64,000 nt of DNA from JAJZEO01 sp964350315 (GTDB lineage: Bacteria > Chlamydiota > Chlamydiia > Chlamydiales > 2-12-FULL-49-11): positions 1 through 64,000 of the forward strand of contig CAYGJD010000007.1 of NCBI GenBank assembly GCA_964350315.1, read 5' to 3'. Both the position numbers and the translations under genes were made by a program. Below are positions 9,088 through 18,294 of the stretch, one piece after another (positions within the stretch are counted from its first letter, which is position 1; every line of letters begins with the position of its first letter). Below the pieces are notes generated by a model. It made no database searches. It was not told where the DNA came from and was given only the letters and a program-made list of their open reading frames with translations.

Positions 9088-9342
9088 TTATTCGTCTTCA
9101 ACAATGATTGTTTTGATGTTTTCTGTCATTCCGCTCTTAATTATAATAGATCGCTTGGGGCGATTGAAGTGTTTTGAGAGTAAATCAACCACAGCCTGGT
9201 TTGCTTTGCCTTTATCACGTGCTGCACTCACGCGGACCTTATAAACCCCAGTTTCATCTTGACCTACAACTCTGTCCTCTTTTGCCCCTGCTGTAACTTT
9301 AACTTTTATTAACAAATTCTTGACTTTCCTCAATAGTATCAA
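9088..9342 (-). CDS. YggU / DUF167 family protein
   Basis: 84 residues matching the small DUF167 (YggU) fold: LIKVKVTAGAKEDRVVG, YKVRVSAARDKGKANQAVVDLLSKHF and RSIIIKSGMTENIKTIIV are typical of the family. The cellular role of this widespread family is not settled. The start is uncertain: ATG 9342 gives eight extra residues before the conserved core, and an internal TTG after a GAGG is also possible. It is transcribed divergently from tyrP, whose promoter overlaps its 5' end. Confidence 0.8.
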   Translation of the reverse strand: MILLRKVKNLLIKVKVTAGAKEDRVVGQDETGVYKVRVSAARDKGKANQAVVDLLSKHFNRPKRSIIIKSGMTENIKTIIVEDE

Positions 9343-9349
9343 TTATTAT
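9320..9349 (+). promoter_or_regulatory. Predicted sigma70-type promoter of tyrP
   Basis: TTGACT (9320-9325) and TATTAT (9344-9349) are separated by 18 bases, about 70 bases before the tyrP start. The element overlaps the start of the divergent YggU gene. Confidence 0.5.
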
Positions 9350-9420
9350 ATTATACATGAGTAACGACTCAGACTCAAATCTTTTTATTAAACACACATG
9401 ATAACAAGGGATTCTGTCAG

Positions 9421-10620
9421 ATGGAACTAGCTGCAAGGCTTGTCCGTTCTTTAAGGGGTGGCTTAATTATTTCAGGAACAACGATTGGGGCCGGAATGCT
9501 GGGGATCCCTATGTTGACAGCCTCTTGTGGTCTATTGATGGCTACAATAGTGACAACTGTTGTTTGGGCATTTATGTTGATCACGGGACTTCTCTTGCTT
9601 GAAGTCACACTCACGATGGAAAACCACACGAATTTCATATCTATTGCAAGGCGATATCTGGGGAGAACGGGTGCACTTTGTACCGGCGGCCTCTTTATCT
9701 TTCTCTATATATTTCTTTTAGTTGCTTATTTTGCAGCTGGAGCCCCTCTTTTACAGTTTTTTTCTAAGGGACTTTTTAACTACGTCTTGTCTGACTACGG
9801 AGCTCTTTTTATATTCACGTTATTTTTTGGGTCGATTGTTGCTATGGGACCGAAAATAATTGACTCAGCAAATTTGTATATGACAATCATTCTGGCTGTT
9901 CTTTTTGTTCTTCTACTCTCTGTTGGGCTTGGCGAAGTAAGATTCTCGCGAATGCAGACATTTTCAATGACAGGTGCATTGATGACAACGCCTCTTCTTT
10001 TTAGTGCGTTTGGATTTCACAATTTAATTCCATCGCTTGTGACATACATGAAGCGCGATAAGCAGGCTCTCAGAGATGCAATCATTATTGGTACAACAAT
10101 TCCACTGATAGTCTACATTTTGTGGCAAATCCTGCTCATCGGAGCGATTCCGGCACATTTACTTGAACGTGCGGCAGCAGAGGGAATAACAGCGACGATG
10201 TTGTTTGCTCAGTATGCCCATAAGCCTTGGATTACACTTCTAGGGCAATTGTTTTCATTTTTTGCAATTACAACATCTGTTCTTGGTGTTTCATTTTCCC
10301 TTGTCGACTTCATTGCAGATGCATTGAAAATCAGGTCTTTTGGCCGCAGTCGGGTTTGGTTGACAATGTGGGCATTTGCTACGCCATTGTTATTAACGAT
10401 GTTAGATAGAGCAATATTTATTCGAGCTCTATCCATCGCTGGTGGAATTGGAGAGTCTCTTTTGAACGGAATAATACCCATTGCACTAGTTTATTCGATG
10501 AGGTATCTTAAGCGGGTGAAATCACCACTAAGTGTTGGTGTTAATAAAGGCATTTTAGCCCTTTTAGTTGCGTTTGCAACACTTGTTTTTGGAGTTGAAA
10601 TATGGCATTTAATCGGTTAA
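9421..10620 (+). CDS. tyrP: Aromatic amino acid permease, TyrP/Mtr (HAAAP) family
   Basis: Proton-coupled importer of tyrosine or tryptophan in the inner membrane. The diagnostic N-terminal motif GGLIISGTTIGAGMLGIPM (residues ~13-31) is present, and about eleven hydrophobic segments fill the 399 residues, the family's usual length. Chlamydiae depend on import of aromatic amino acids and often carry tyrP copies. A promoter lies at 9320-9349. The end overlaps the following peroxiredoxin-like gene by 19 bases, so the two form a transcription unit. The exact substrate cannot be read. Confidence 0.9.
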   Translation: MELAARLVRSLRGGLIISGTTIGAGMLGIPMLTASCGLLMATIVTTVVWAFMLITGLLLLEVTLTMENHTNFISIARRYLGRTGALCTGGLFIFLYIFLLVAYFAAGAPLLQFFSKGLFNYVLSDYGALFIFTLFFGSIVAMGPKIIDSANLYMTIILAVLFVLLLSVGLGEVRFSRMQTFSMTGALMTTPLLFSAFGFHNLIPSLVTYMKRDKQALRDAIIIGTTIPLIVYILWQILLIGAIPAHLLERAAAEGITATMLFAQYAHKPWITLLGQLFSFFAITTSVLGVSFSLVDFIADALKIRSFGRSRVWLTMWAFATPLLLTMLDRAIFIRALSIAGGIGESLLNGIIPIALVYSMRYLKRVKSPLSVGVNKGILALLVAFATLVFGVEIWHLIG

Positions 10621-11093
10621 TTTTTTTGCTAACATCTTTGATTACACCACTTTGTGCAGTTGATTTGTGTCAAGGGGATGACGCACCTGATTTCTTTCTA
10701 AAAGATCAAGAGGGGTATTTGCATTCACTTATGCAACATCGAGGTCAGTATGTACTGATTTTCTTCTATCCAAGAGATTTTATCCCACACAGTGTTAGTG
10801 AGGTAGTTGCTTTTGAAAAAGCCTATAAAAGCTTAAAGTCAAAGAATGTAGTTATTTACGGAATAAGCAATGACTTTCAAGAGCGTCATCAGAAGTTTCA
10901 TGAGACGTTTAAGCTTACATACGATCTTCTTTCAGATCCTAATGAGGAGATTATACAGGCTTATGAAGCTAAAAACTTTCTAGGACGCAAGTTTGTTTCG
11001 TATCTAATCAGTCCAGATGGAAGGATTTTTAAGAAATATGAAGGTTCTGCCCCAGCAATGCATCCAACGCTTGCTCTCTCTGATGTCCCTTAG
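10602..11093 (+). CDS. Exported Bcp/AhpC-like peroxiredoxin fold lacking the catalytic Cys
   Basis: 163 residues with a signal-like N-terminus (MAFNRLIFLLTSLITPLCA) and the thioredoxin-fold pattern of BCP/PrxQ (DDAPDFFLKDQEG, YVLIFFYPRDF, YLISPDGRIFKKYEG). The active-site segment, usually FYPKDFTPGCT in the family, reads FYPRDFIPHSV: the Thr is Ile and the peroxidatic Cys is Ser64. It is therefore unlikely to be a normal peroxidase. It overlaps tyrP by 19 bases and is co-transcribed. It may be a structural or redox-inactive relative. Confidence 0.8.
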   Translation: MAFNRLIFLLTSLITPLCAVDLCQGDDAPDFFLKDQEGYLHSLMQHRGQYVLIFFYPRDFIPHSVSEVVAFEKAYKSLKSKNVVIYGISNDFQERHQKFHETFKLTYDLLSDPNEEIIQAYEAKNFLGRKFVSYLISPDGRIFKKYEGSAPAMHPTLALSDVP

Positions 11094-11253
11094 TTTCAAT
11101 GAAAAGTGAAATAAGGATTTCAAGCTCCAAAATCCCTAGAAATATATTTCTTTCATAAATAGTCAGGTTATAAACGCTTGCGTAATTATGTAATAGTTTC
11201 GTTGATGTTAATTTAATTATGATGTCTTATGAGGATATTAAGAGAGGTATATT

Positions 11254-12732
11254 GTGATTACATTTGCATATGTTGCTAAAGAAAAAAATTGTGATTTTGA
11301 GAACCATCTGCGCCAATCATCTGGAATGATTAGTTGTGAAATCATCTATTGCAAAGAGCCAAGTTTTGCAAAAGCTTATAATACAGTTCTTAAAAAAGCT
11401 AAATTTGACACCATCTGTTTTATTCGAGAGGATATTGTAATCCAGTCAAAAAATTGGGGAAAGAAATTTCTAGATCAGTTTATCAAGAGTGATTTTGCCG
11501 TAGTTGGAATTGTTGGATCGATTATCGTTCCAATGTCAGGGCTTGTGTGGGAAAAAGAAGAGCCTCTTGTTGGAAGAATTTGGTATGAGACATTTGAGCC
11601 TCGTAATGAACATAGATTTTCAGAAGTCTTTCCTTCAAAAATAATTGAAGTTGTAACAGTTGATGATGCCTTTTTCTTTGTGAATCGCACGCGCCTTAAA
11701 GCAAAGTATGACAAAACTTATAAAGATGACTCATTCTACGAACTTGATTTTTTCTTAGCGAATTATGAGAGGGGTTGTAAGGTTGGTGTGACATTTGATA
11801 TCAAAGTCTTAAAGACTGGGTATAATCCACACGATAAAAGTTGGTATGCAAATCAAAAAATGTTTGTCACAAAACATAAAAATCTCCCATTTAGATTAAA
11901 GCCAAAAATCATGGTATCTGACCAGCCAATCAAAATGGAAAGAATGCCAAAAGTTTCGATTGTGATCTCAACAAAGGGTAAGCCTGTTGAACTAGCTTCT
12001 TGTCTTGAATCGATTTATGCAAAGACTCTCTATAAAAATTATGAGATCATTATTGTCGATCAAGGTTCTGAACCAGATGAAATTAAATCGATTATTGAAT
12101 ACATCAAAGGGTATTCAAATACTCGCTTTATTGAACTGATTAATGAACACAAGCCAAGTGTTGTTGAACAGATTCTTGAAGAGCATATTAGCGAAGATAC
12201 AGAGTTGTTGCTGTTTTGTGATCCTGAAGTCATCTTGCTCAATGATGCAATTTCAAGAATGGTTAAGGCTTATGTAGATGATCCAAATGCGTGCGGAACT
12301 CTAGGAATTCGAATGCATACAAGGAATAATATGATTCGACATTTCGGCCTTCAGTTGTTTTCAACAGAAACAAAGGAAGGGTTTGAGCTAGGGCTTGGAT
12401 TTCAAGGTTATCAGTCAGCTTATAGATATAAGAATAAAGTAGTGAAAAACGTTTTAGGTGCTTCAAAAGACTTCTTGATGATTTCCAAAGACTTGTTTAA
12501 AGAGGTCGGCGGATTTAATAAGTCCTATATGCATTCTCTTGAGGACTTTGAGTTAAACATTAAGACGATCCTTAAAGGGAAAAAGAATTTAATCGTTGGT
12601 AATGCGGTTTGCTATTATCTAGGTCAAGATGTGCCAAAATTTATGCCTGATGACTTTACGCACCTAGTTAATTTTATTAACCAACATGTCGATACAATCA
12701 CCCCTTATGTAGATTTACTATACGCAGCATGA
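11254..12732 (+). CDS. Two-domain glycosyltransferase (GT2-like)
   Basis: 492 residues. The C-terminal half (from ~residue 232, MPKVSIVISTKGKPVELASCLESI, then YEIIIVDQGS) is a family 2 GT-A nucleotide-sugar-binding domain with LFCDPEV at the usual DxD position and GGFNKSYMHSLEDFELN near the end. The N-terminal ~220 residues (FAYVAKEKN, FICFIREDIVIQ, AFFFVNRTRL) resemble a second divergent GT-A-like domain. Translation starts at GTG 11254 behind GAGAGG. The end overlaps the next GT gene by 4 bases. It probably builds a surface glycan or glycosylates an envelope protein; the sugar is unknown. Confidence 0.75.
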   Translation: MITFAYVAKEKNCDFENHLRQSSGMISCEIIYCKEPSFAKAYNTVLKKAKFDTICFIREDIVIQSKNWGKKFLDQFIKSDFAVVGIVGSIIVPMSGLVWEKEEPLVGRIWYETFEPRNEHRFSEVFPSKIIEVVTVDDAFFFVNRTRLKAKYDKTYKDDSFYELDFFLANYERGCKVGVTFDIKVLKTGYNPHDKSWYANQKMFVTKHKNLPFRLKPKIMVSDQPIKMERMPKVSIVISTKGKPVELASCLESIYAKTLYKNYEIIIVDQGSEPDEIKSIIEYIKGYSNTRFIELINEHKPSVVEQILEEHISEDTELLLFCDPEVILLNDAISRMVKAYVDDPNACGTLGIRMHTRNNMIRHFGLQLFSTETKEGFELGLGFQGYQSAYRYKNKVVKNVLGASKDFLMISKDLFKEVGGFNKSYMHSLEDFELNIKTILKGKKNLIVGNAVCYYLGQDVPKFMPDDFTHLVNFINQHVDTITPYVDLLYAA

Positions 12733-13469
12733 ATATATTAAATATTATGACATGTTATAACGAAATTGAGTATCTTCCATACACAGTGGAATATTATCAA
12801 GACCTTGGAATAGATGTTTTTGTGCTCGATAATTTTTCAACAGATGGTTCGTATGAGTGGTTGATTCAAAACAAGATCCCTTGCGAACGAGTCGACACTA
12901 ATGGAGCATTTCACTTGGTAAAATTGCAAATTGCTCGATTAGCTACGATGCATTTTCATAAACCTGATTGGGTTATCTACGGTGATGCTGATGAGTTTAT
13001 TGTAATTCCGAACCTTCCACTAAAGCAGTTGGTAGGTGTTGCTGATGAAAAAGGGTTTAATCTTATAAAGTGTCGAAAATTGAATTTTTATAATACAGGT
13101 GAAAAGAGAGAAAAAAAGAATCCAAAAGATCTATTCTTCTATTATAAGGAAGCTCCTGGATTGGAAAGAGAGATCGTTCGAATACATAAATATCAATCTC
13201 AAATTGAGTACAGTTTTGATTTTGTCCAAGTTACTGATCCAAAGATCTGTATAGTTGAAGGATTTGTTTTAAATTATGGGGGAACAAAATCAAAAGAGCA
13301 AAGAGAGGATGTTTTATTAAGACGGCAAAAGGCCTGGAAAGAGGGTTTGACATCGGTAGCTGGAGAACATTACATAGAACATAAGAATCAAGATTGGATT
13401 TGGAAGAAGAATGAATTGTATGATGTAAGAAATTTAGAATTATTGAGGGGTTTTTTGCATGCAGCATAG
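12729..13469 (+). CDS. Glycosyltransferase (Glyco_tranf_2_4-like)
   Basis: 246 residues with the pattern of small GT2-related enzymes: NIMTCYNEIEYLPYTVEYYQ, VFVLDNFSTDGSYEWL, then the metal-binding DADEF at VIYGDADEFIVIP. Its ATG overlaps the stop of the preceding glycosyltransferase (ATGA), and its end overlaps the next by 11 bases, so all three glycosyltransferases are translated as one coupled operon. The acceptor is unknown. Confidence 0.8.
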   Translation: MNILNIMTCYNEIEYLPYTVEYYQDLGIDVFVLDNFSTDGSYEWLIQNKIPCERVDTNGAFHLVKLQIARLATMHFHKPDWVIYGDADEFIVIPNLPLKQLVGVADEKGFNLIKCRKLNFYNTGEKREKKNPKDLFFYYKEAPGLEREIVRIHKYQSQIEYSFDFVQVTDPKICIVEGFVLNYGGTKSKEQREDVLLRRQKAWKEGLTSVAGEHYIEHKNQDWIWKKNELYDVRNLELLRGFLHAA

Positions 13470-14115
13470 CTCAAAAGATGTATCAGTTATTGTCCCTTTA
13501 ACAAAAAGTCGGATCGATTTTTTTGAAGGATTTATCCTTCCGTCAATTGAGGCAAACAATCCAAAAGAAATTATTATTGTAGATGATGATGCACCAGCGA
13601 CCATTAAAAGAAATATCGGGGCTGAAAAAGCAACAGGAAAGTACCTCTTTTTTTGTGATGACGATGCTCTATTAAAAAGAAATTGTCTTAAAACACTGAC
13701 TTCAAGTCTTGAGAGAGAGCCAGGATGTGCTTTTGCGTATTGTAATTTTGTGATGATCAATTTTCTAAATAATTTAGAGCCACCAATGAGGAATAAATTT
13801 TTCAATTCAATTCCATGGGATCCAGTAGTTTTGCGAGAACATAACTATATAGACACAGGTTCATTAATTGTGCGTGATGAATTTATGGGATTTGATGAAT
13901 CGATGTCGAGATTTCAAGATTGGGAAATGTGGCTTAGGATGGCAAAGTCAGGTAAGAAAGGTCTATTTGTTCCAAAACTGCTGTTTTTTAGCTTCAAAGT
14001 AACCGACAGTATATCAACACAGGTAACAAAAGAAGTTGGACTGGCACAATTAGAAAAAGTTCATCCATATAATGATTGGCCATTTAGGGACCTGCCTCGA
14101 AATGCGAATGTATAG
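13459..14115 (+). CDS. Family 2 glycosyltransferase
   Basis: 218 residues with the GT2 signature VSVIVPLTKSRIDFFEGFILPSIEAN, IIIVDDDAPATIKRN, GKYLFFCDDDALL (DDD metal site) and FDESMSRFQDWEMWLRMA near the catalytic base region. It is compact compared with usual 250-300 residue GT2 enzymes but has all core motifs. Third gene of the overlapping glycosyltransferase operon (11254-14115). The following gene converges from the other strand 11 bases away. Confidence 0.85.
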   Translation: MQHSSKDVSVIVPLTKSRIDFFEGFILPSIEANNPKEIIIVDDDAPATIKRNIGAEKATGKYLFFCDDDALLKRNCLKTLTSSLEREPGCAFAYCNFVMINFLNNLEPPMRNKFFNSIPWDPVVLREHNYIDTGSLIVRDEFMGFDESMSRFQDWEMWLRMAKSGKKGLFVPKLLFFSFKVTDSISTQVTKEVGLAQLEKVHPYNDWPFRDLPRNANV

Positions 14116-14126
14116 TGAGTGATTTA

Positions 14127-15662
14127 TTATAAACTCTTCTTTGTTTTTCTAAATTTCAAGGGGAGAAAAATCAAAAAAATGACAAGAGCTATAGATCCAA
14201 TCATAAAAAGGTCCCAGGACATAGCATCAAAGAAACCCTTTCTAATAGCCAGATAAACTTCTTTTCCATTCGTGCCGAAGTGTACAAGAGCATCATTGAT
14301 ACTCATTCTGCCAACAACGGCAAGTTCAATGATAGAGGTTTGTTCAGGGTTCAGTGGGATGTTTTGCAGGAGAAGATTTTTGATCGCAACAGTCGATCCA
14401 ATTGTCCGTATAAAAATAGAGGCTAAGACAATACCAATAGATCCAAATACCATAAGGCACATTGTCATCACACCAGCTCCACTGCCAGAAAGAGTTTTTG
14501 GAAGTGAACCAATAGTAAAAATAGTATTTGTAGTTCCAAACATTCCAAACCCTATCCCCATCATGGCAAGAGGTGTTGCAATAGCCCAATAGCTCATAGA
14601 AAACTGAACAACTGTACCGTAAACAAAGCAAGAAAGTCCAAAAATGACAAATCCAGTGAACATAAGCTTCTTGATATCAAAGAACTTTGCTAAAATGCTC
14701 GTTGTTAAGGAAAAAGTCATCAAACCAAAAGTGAGAGGAAGAAAGAAAAGACCAGCCTTTTGAGGGGGAAGAAGCGCTATATGTTGAAGGGCAAATCCAG
14801 TGAGGAATAAAAAGGTAAAATAGCAAGTAGCAGAGACAATTCGCATGATTACGCCTGTTACAAACTGTCTGTTTTTTAATATTTCTAGATTGATCAAAGG
14901 GTTGCTAATATTATCGTCTCGCATGATAAAGAACCAAAATAAAGCAACGGCTATGGCGCACCAAGCTAATGTAGTTGAATTGCCAAATCCATATCTGCCC
15001 AGCAAGTCAAGAGCGTGGATAGTAGAAAAAGCACAACCTGATAAAAAAACAGCAGAGATAAAATCAATTTTTTCGTTGTTTCTCGTGAAAGCATCTTTTG
15101 GAATGAATATAAATAAGATAAGAAGCGCTAAGCAGGATATTGGAACGGTAGTCCAGAAAACCCATCTCCATGAAAGGTGTGATAAAACAAAACCAGAAAT
15201 AATAGGACCAGTTGCAATTCCAATAGCAGCAGAGAATTGGTTAATTCCAACCGAAATAGTGCGCTTGCTTTCCACGACTGCATAAATCATTAGAGCTTGC
15301 ATGCCAGGCCAGAAAAGAGCCCCAAAAACGCCTTGCAGAACCCTAAGAGAGATTAATTGCCACGCATTGTGTGCAAATCCTCCTAAAATTGTAACGAGCG
15401 TGAAAAGAACCAAACCAATAAGAATCGGAGTTTTATGACCATATTTGTCACTAATTCTTCCACCAGGAACTAAACACGTGCCAAGTGCAATCATCATGGA
15501 TGTCATAACCCAATCAAGAGCAGACAATGAGAGATGCAGATCTTGTTGGATGGCGACTAATGCAAGATTGAATGCAGTGGTGTCATAGCTCACTAAAAAA
15601 AAGCATAAGGAAACTCCAAAAACTACTGCCCACGGATGCTTAAAAGAATGGTGTTTCCCCAT
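14127..15662 (-). CDS. MFS transporter, DHA2 (EmrB/QacA) family
   Basis: 511 residues with about 14 hydrophobic segments, the DHA2 topology. Motif A is GGRISDKYGHKTP (residues ~65-77), and WRWVFWTTVPI is the segment typical of EmrB/QacA pumps. Likely a proton-driven exporter of drugs or lipophilic compounds in the inner membrane. It converges with the glycosyltransferase operon; no partner genes are adjacent. Confidence 0.85.
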   Translation of the reverse strand: MGKHHSFKHPWAVVFGVSLCFFLVSYDTTAFNLALVAIQQDLHLSLSALDWVMTSMMIALGTCLVPGGRISDKYGHKTPILIGLVLFTLVTILGGFAHNAWQLISLRVLQGVFGALFWPGMQALMIYAVVESKRTISVGINQFSAAIGIATGPIISGFVLSHLSWRWVFWTTVPISCLALLILFIFIPKDAFTRNNEKIDFISAVFLSGCAFSTIHALDLLGRYGFGNSTTLAWCAIAVALFWFFIMRDDNISNPLINLEILKNRQFVTGVIMRIVSATCYFTFLFLTGFALQHIALLPPQKAGLFFLPLTFGLMTFSLTTSILAKFFDIKKLMFTGFVIFGLSCFVYGTVVQFSMSYWAIATPLAMMGIGFGMFGTTNTIFTIGSLPKTLSGSGAGVMTMCLMVFGSIGIVLASIFIRTIGSTVAIKNLLLQNIPLNPEQTSIIELAVVGRMSINDALVHFGTNGKEVYLAIRKGFFDAMSWDLFMIGSIALVIFLIFLPLKFRKTKKSL

Positions 15663-15709
15663 AAGATGTCATTCTACATTTTGATGGGAATATTCTAAAA
15701 AGATTTTTT

Positions 15710-16840
15710 CTAAAATCCATATTCAATGCCGAGGCTTAAGCTCTCAAATCTTTGAAACAAGTAAGGTCCATTACCAAGTCCGTTATGATAGATAAGAGCG
15801 ATTCGTCCCTGCTTACATGCTTGAGGAAGCCTTCCCCAGGAAATTCCACCTTTAACGCTTGTGCTTGGTTCGTAATTAAAACGTTCCCAATTCTGTATAT
15901 CGACAGCTAAAAAAGGTTGGCAGAAAAAATGAGACTTTATCGGTTTAAATGGAAAACAGTAAAGTTCTCCTCCGTAAATAAAGTAATTGCTACTTTGGTT
16001 TAGAGTCGTAACTGCACCACCAAAGTATAGTCGGTAATACTTGTTAGTTTGAACAGAAATTACCATTTCAAATGGAAAAATATTGATAGATTTTCGGTAA
16101 TTATTGTTATTTTTAAGGTCAATTGCCAACATGTCTCCTAAATGAGAACATAAATGCCAAAAAGAGAAACGATAAGAGAGAGGGCCTGTTGTGAAAGATC
16201 CGATGCATGCGATCTTGTAGTCGATTTCCCTTAGCTGCTGGTCTTGTAGAACTTTTAGAATTCCGTAGTTCACAGCAAAAAAATCAAATTGGGCAGAAAT
16301 TTTGGTATTGAATGTATATAGCCAGCGCATTAATGGTATATAAAGTCCGATCGCATAATCAGTTACTAAGCTATTTTCTTTATTGATTGGGACTTCTGTG
16401 TTGTACAAATATCCTGCCCAACCCATTTCAAGTTCTAATGGATTTGCAAGCAGAGGAGAAAATATCACTGTATGTGGAAAAGGTATAAACCATTTTGTTT
16501 GTTGTGGCTTAAACTCTTTAAGTTCTTTGACATTTACTGAAGTGACATTGGGGTATGATTTTACAAAGGAAAGAATGCTTTCGCGAATGCGAGTATTTGT
16601 TGGTAAATATAATAGAGTAACTCCTCCTATACTGTCTACAACCACGCCAACATTCGGCTCTGAGTATTCACGGTGAATGATAGATGATAGAGCGCCTTGC
16701 AAGAGGAGTGGATTAAAGGTTTTTTCTTTTGTAGAATACTTATTGGATTGAAACGGGTTTTTAAGTTCTACGGCATGAATAAAACAGCAGTGTGTTCCTG
16801 AAGCAAACAAAAGAGAAAGAAGAGCAAATAATCGTGGCAT
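15710..16840 (-). CDS. DUF1207-like outer-membrane protein (copy 2)
   Basis: 376 residues with a signal peptide (MPRLFALLSLLFASGTHCCFIHA). The pattern HTVIFSPLLANPLELEMGWAGY, FSFWHLCSHLGD, FFCQPFLAVDIQNWERF, ALIYHNGLGNGPYLFQRF and terminal SLGIEYGF recurs in the gene just upstream (STVLFEPIIANPREP, YHISSHLGDEF, FIAGDLQLWQ, LEYHNGLSAGQFF, SIRGSWGF). A beta-rich body ending in Phe suggests an outer-membrane barrel. It starts 3 bases after its paralogue and is co-transcribed. The family name rests on recalled motifs; function unknown. Confidence 0.65.
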   Translation of the reverse strand: MPRLFALLSLLFASGTHCCFIHAVELKNPFQSNKYSTKEKTFNPLLLQGALSSIIHREYSEPNVGVVVDSIGGVTLLYLPTNTRIRESILSFVKSYPNVTSVNVKELKEFKPQQTKWFIPFPHTVIFSPLLANPLELEMGWAGYLYNTEVPINKENSLVTDYAIGLYIPLMRWLYTFNTKISAQFDFFAVNYGILKVLQDQQLREIDYKIACIGSFTTGPLSYRFSFWHLCSHLGDMLAIDLKNNNNYRKSINIFPFEMVISVQTNKYYRLYFGGAVTTLNQSSNYFIYGGELYCFPFKPIKSHFFCQPFLAVDIQNWERFNYEPSTSVKGGISWGRLPQACKQGRIALIYHNGLGNGPYLFQRFESLSLGIEYGF

Positions 16841-16843
16841 GCA

Positions 16844-18142
16844 TTAAAATCCCCACGAACCTCTGATCGACAGGTACTGACTATTTTCAGTAAAGAATTG
16901 CCCTGCGCTCAAACCGTTATGGTATTCTAAGAAGAGGCGGACTTTTCTACCAGCTCCTTGGAGTTTTGACCATTCATACCCAGCTTGGACGGTTCCACTT
17001 GGTCTAAAGTTATTGATTTGCCAAAGTTGCAGATCTCCTGCGATAAATGGTGCGCCATATAATCTGTGATAATAACTTCTTAGGCCAGAAAATCTCCATT
17101 CGAAACCAAATTCGGCATAAAACCAATCCATTGGATACGATTGGTCGCTGTGTACAACGAAACCAGGTCCTGCATAAAGGCGAAATCCATCAGTAAGTTG
17201 GTATGATGAAATTAAATCGATCGCTTCAAAGCTTGGGTTAACTCTTAAAAAACCTGGATTGTTAAACATAAATTCATCACCTAGGTGAGAAGAAATATGA
17301 TATGCGCGAAGTCGAAATGCCCATTTATCAAAAGCATAAGATAGGGGAATTGATAAAATGTAGTCTGTGTTGATTAATTCGGCCCATTCATTATTTGGAG
17401 TATTTGCAGGATTCATATCGAAATCTGCCCATACGCACGCTGCAATGTCGATTTGTAAATCACCATGCGCTGGAAAGACGTTAAACCAACGAAAAATGGG
17501 GAATATATCTCCTAAAGAGACTGCAATTACGTTTTTAGCAAGAGTTTTGTCAAACCAACGGTAGGCAACAGAATATATTGGTTCTCTTGGATTTGCAATA
17601 ATAGGTTCAAAAAGAACAGTAGATTCTGGAAACCATACACCTGAGACTCGTCGGATAGAACCTTGACGCTCCTCTATCTTCTTTTTAACGCTCTCGTCAA
17701 TTTTACCTTCTTTTACGTCGTATACATTGGGCAAATCTTGAACAAAAGCCATGATCGATTGTTTAATGCGATCATCATTGGGTAGATTATAGAGGTGAAC
17801 AATTCGATCTTTGTCGACATAAACAACAACATTCAATTCATAGTAATTGGCGTCGATTAAAGCTTGAATATATCCTTCGAGGTAGGATGCGCTTTCTTCT
17901 TCTAAGCGCCCTTTGGGGATTTGATCTTCTCGTGAAAGAGAGAGGCGATGTCTTTTTTTACGTTCCTTTTCAGCGACCAATACAAAATCATCTGCCATGT
18001 CCGGATCTTTAGTTTCATCTTTGTGCTGGTCGATAAAAGTGATATTTTGAAAATAGTTGCCTGCACTTTCTGCTGTAGAGTGCAGAGTAGAGGAAAAAGG
18101 GGATAGGCACAAGATAGCAGAGATAAAAAAACATTTATGCAT
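16844..18142 (-). CDS. DUF1207-like outer-membrane protein (copy 1)
   Basis: About 432 residues from ATG 18142, which gives a signal peptide MHKCFFISAILCLSPFSSTLHSTA; an upstream ATG (18199) would bury it behind 19 residues. A charged N-terminal region (residues ~30-90) precedes an exposed domain and the barrel-like section with the conserved STVLFEPIIANPREPIYSVAYRW, YHISSHLGDEF and LEYHNGLSAG motifs. The C-terminus is Phe. Tandem with a shorter, diverged paralogue. Probably surface-exposed in the outer membrane. Confidence 0.65.
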   Translation of the reverse strand: MHKCFFISAILCLSPFSSTLHSTAESAGNYFQNITFIDQHKDETKDPDMADDFVLVAEKERKKRHRLSLSREDQIPKGRLEEESASYLEGYIQALIDANYYELNVVVYVDKDRIVHLYNLPNDDRIKQSIMAFVQDLPNVYDVKEGKIDESVKKKIEERQGSIRRVSGVWFPESTVLFEPIIANPREPIYSVAYRWFDKTLAKNVIAVSLGDIFPIFRWFNVFPAHGDLQIDIAACVWADFDMNPANTPNNEWAELINTDYILSIPLSYAFDKWAFRLRAYHISSHLGDEFMFNNPGFLRVNPSFEAIDLISSYQLTDGFRLYAGPGFVVHSDQSYPMDWFYAEFGFEWRFSGLRSYYHRLYGAPFIAGDLQLWQINNFRPSGTVQAGYEWSKLQGAGRKVRLFLEYHNGLSAGQFFTENSQYLSIRGSWGF

Positions 18143-18294
18143 AATAGGTTCTCTTTGACTGTCTAAATTACCAATAATATTTTTAATCATTACGAGCAAG
18201 TGCCTATTTTTCGTAAAAGAATATTTTTACTAGTAGACAGGTATTTGCGAAACTTTTTATAATATAGCTGTAATATAATAATAAGGAAAAATAG

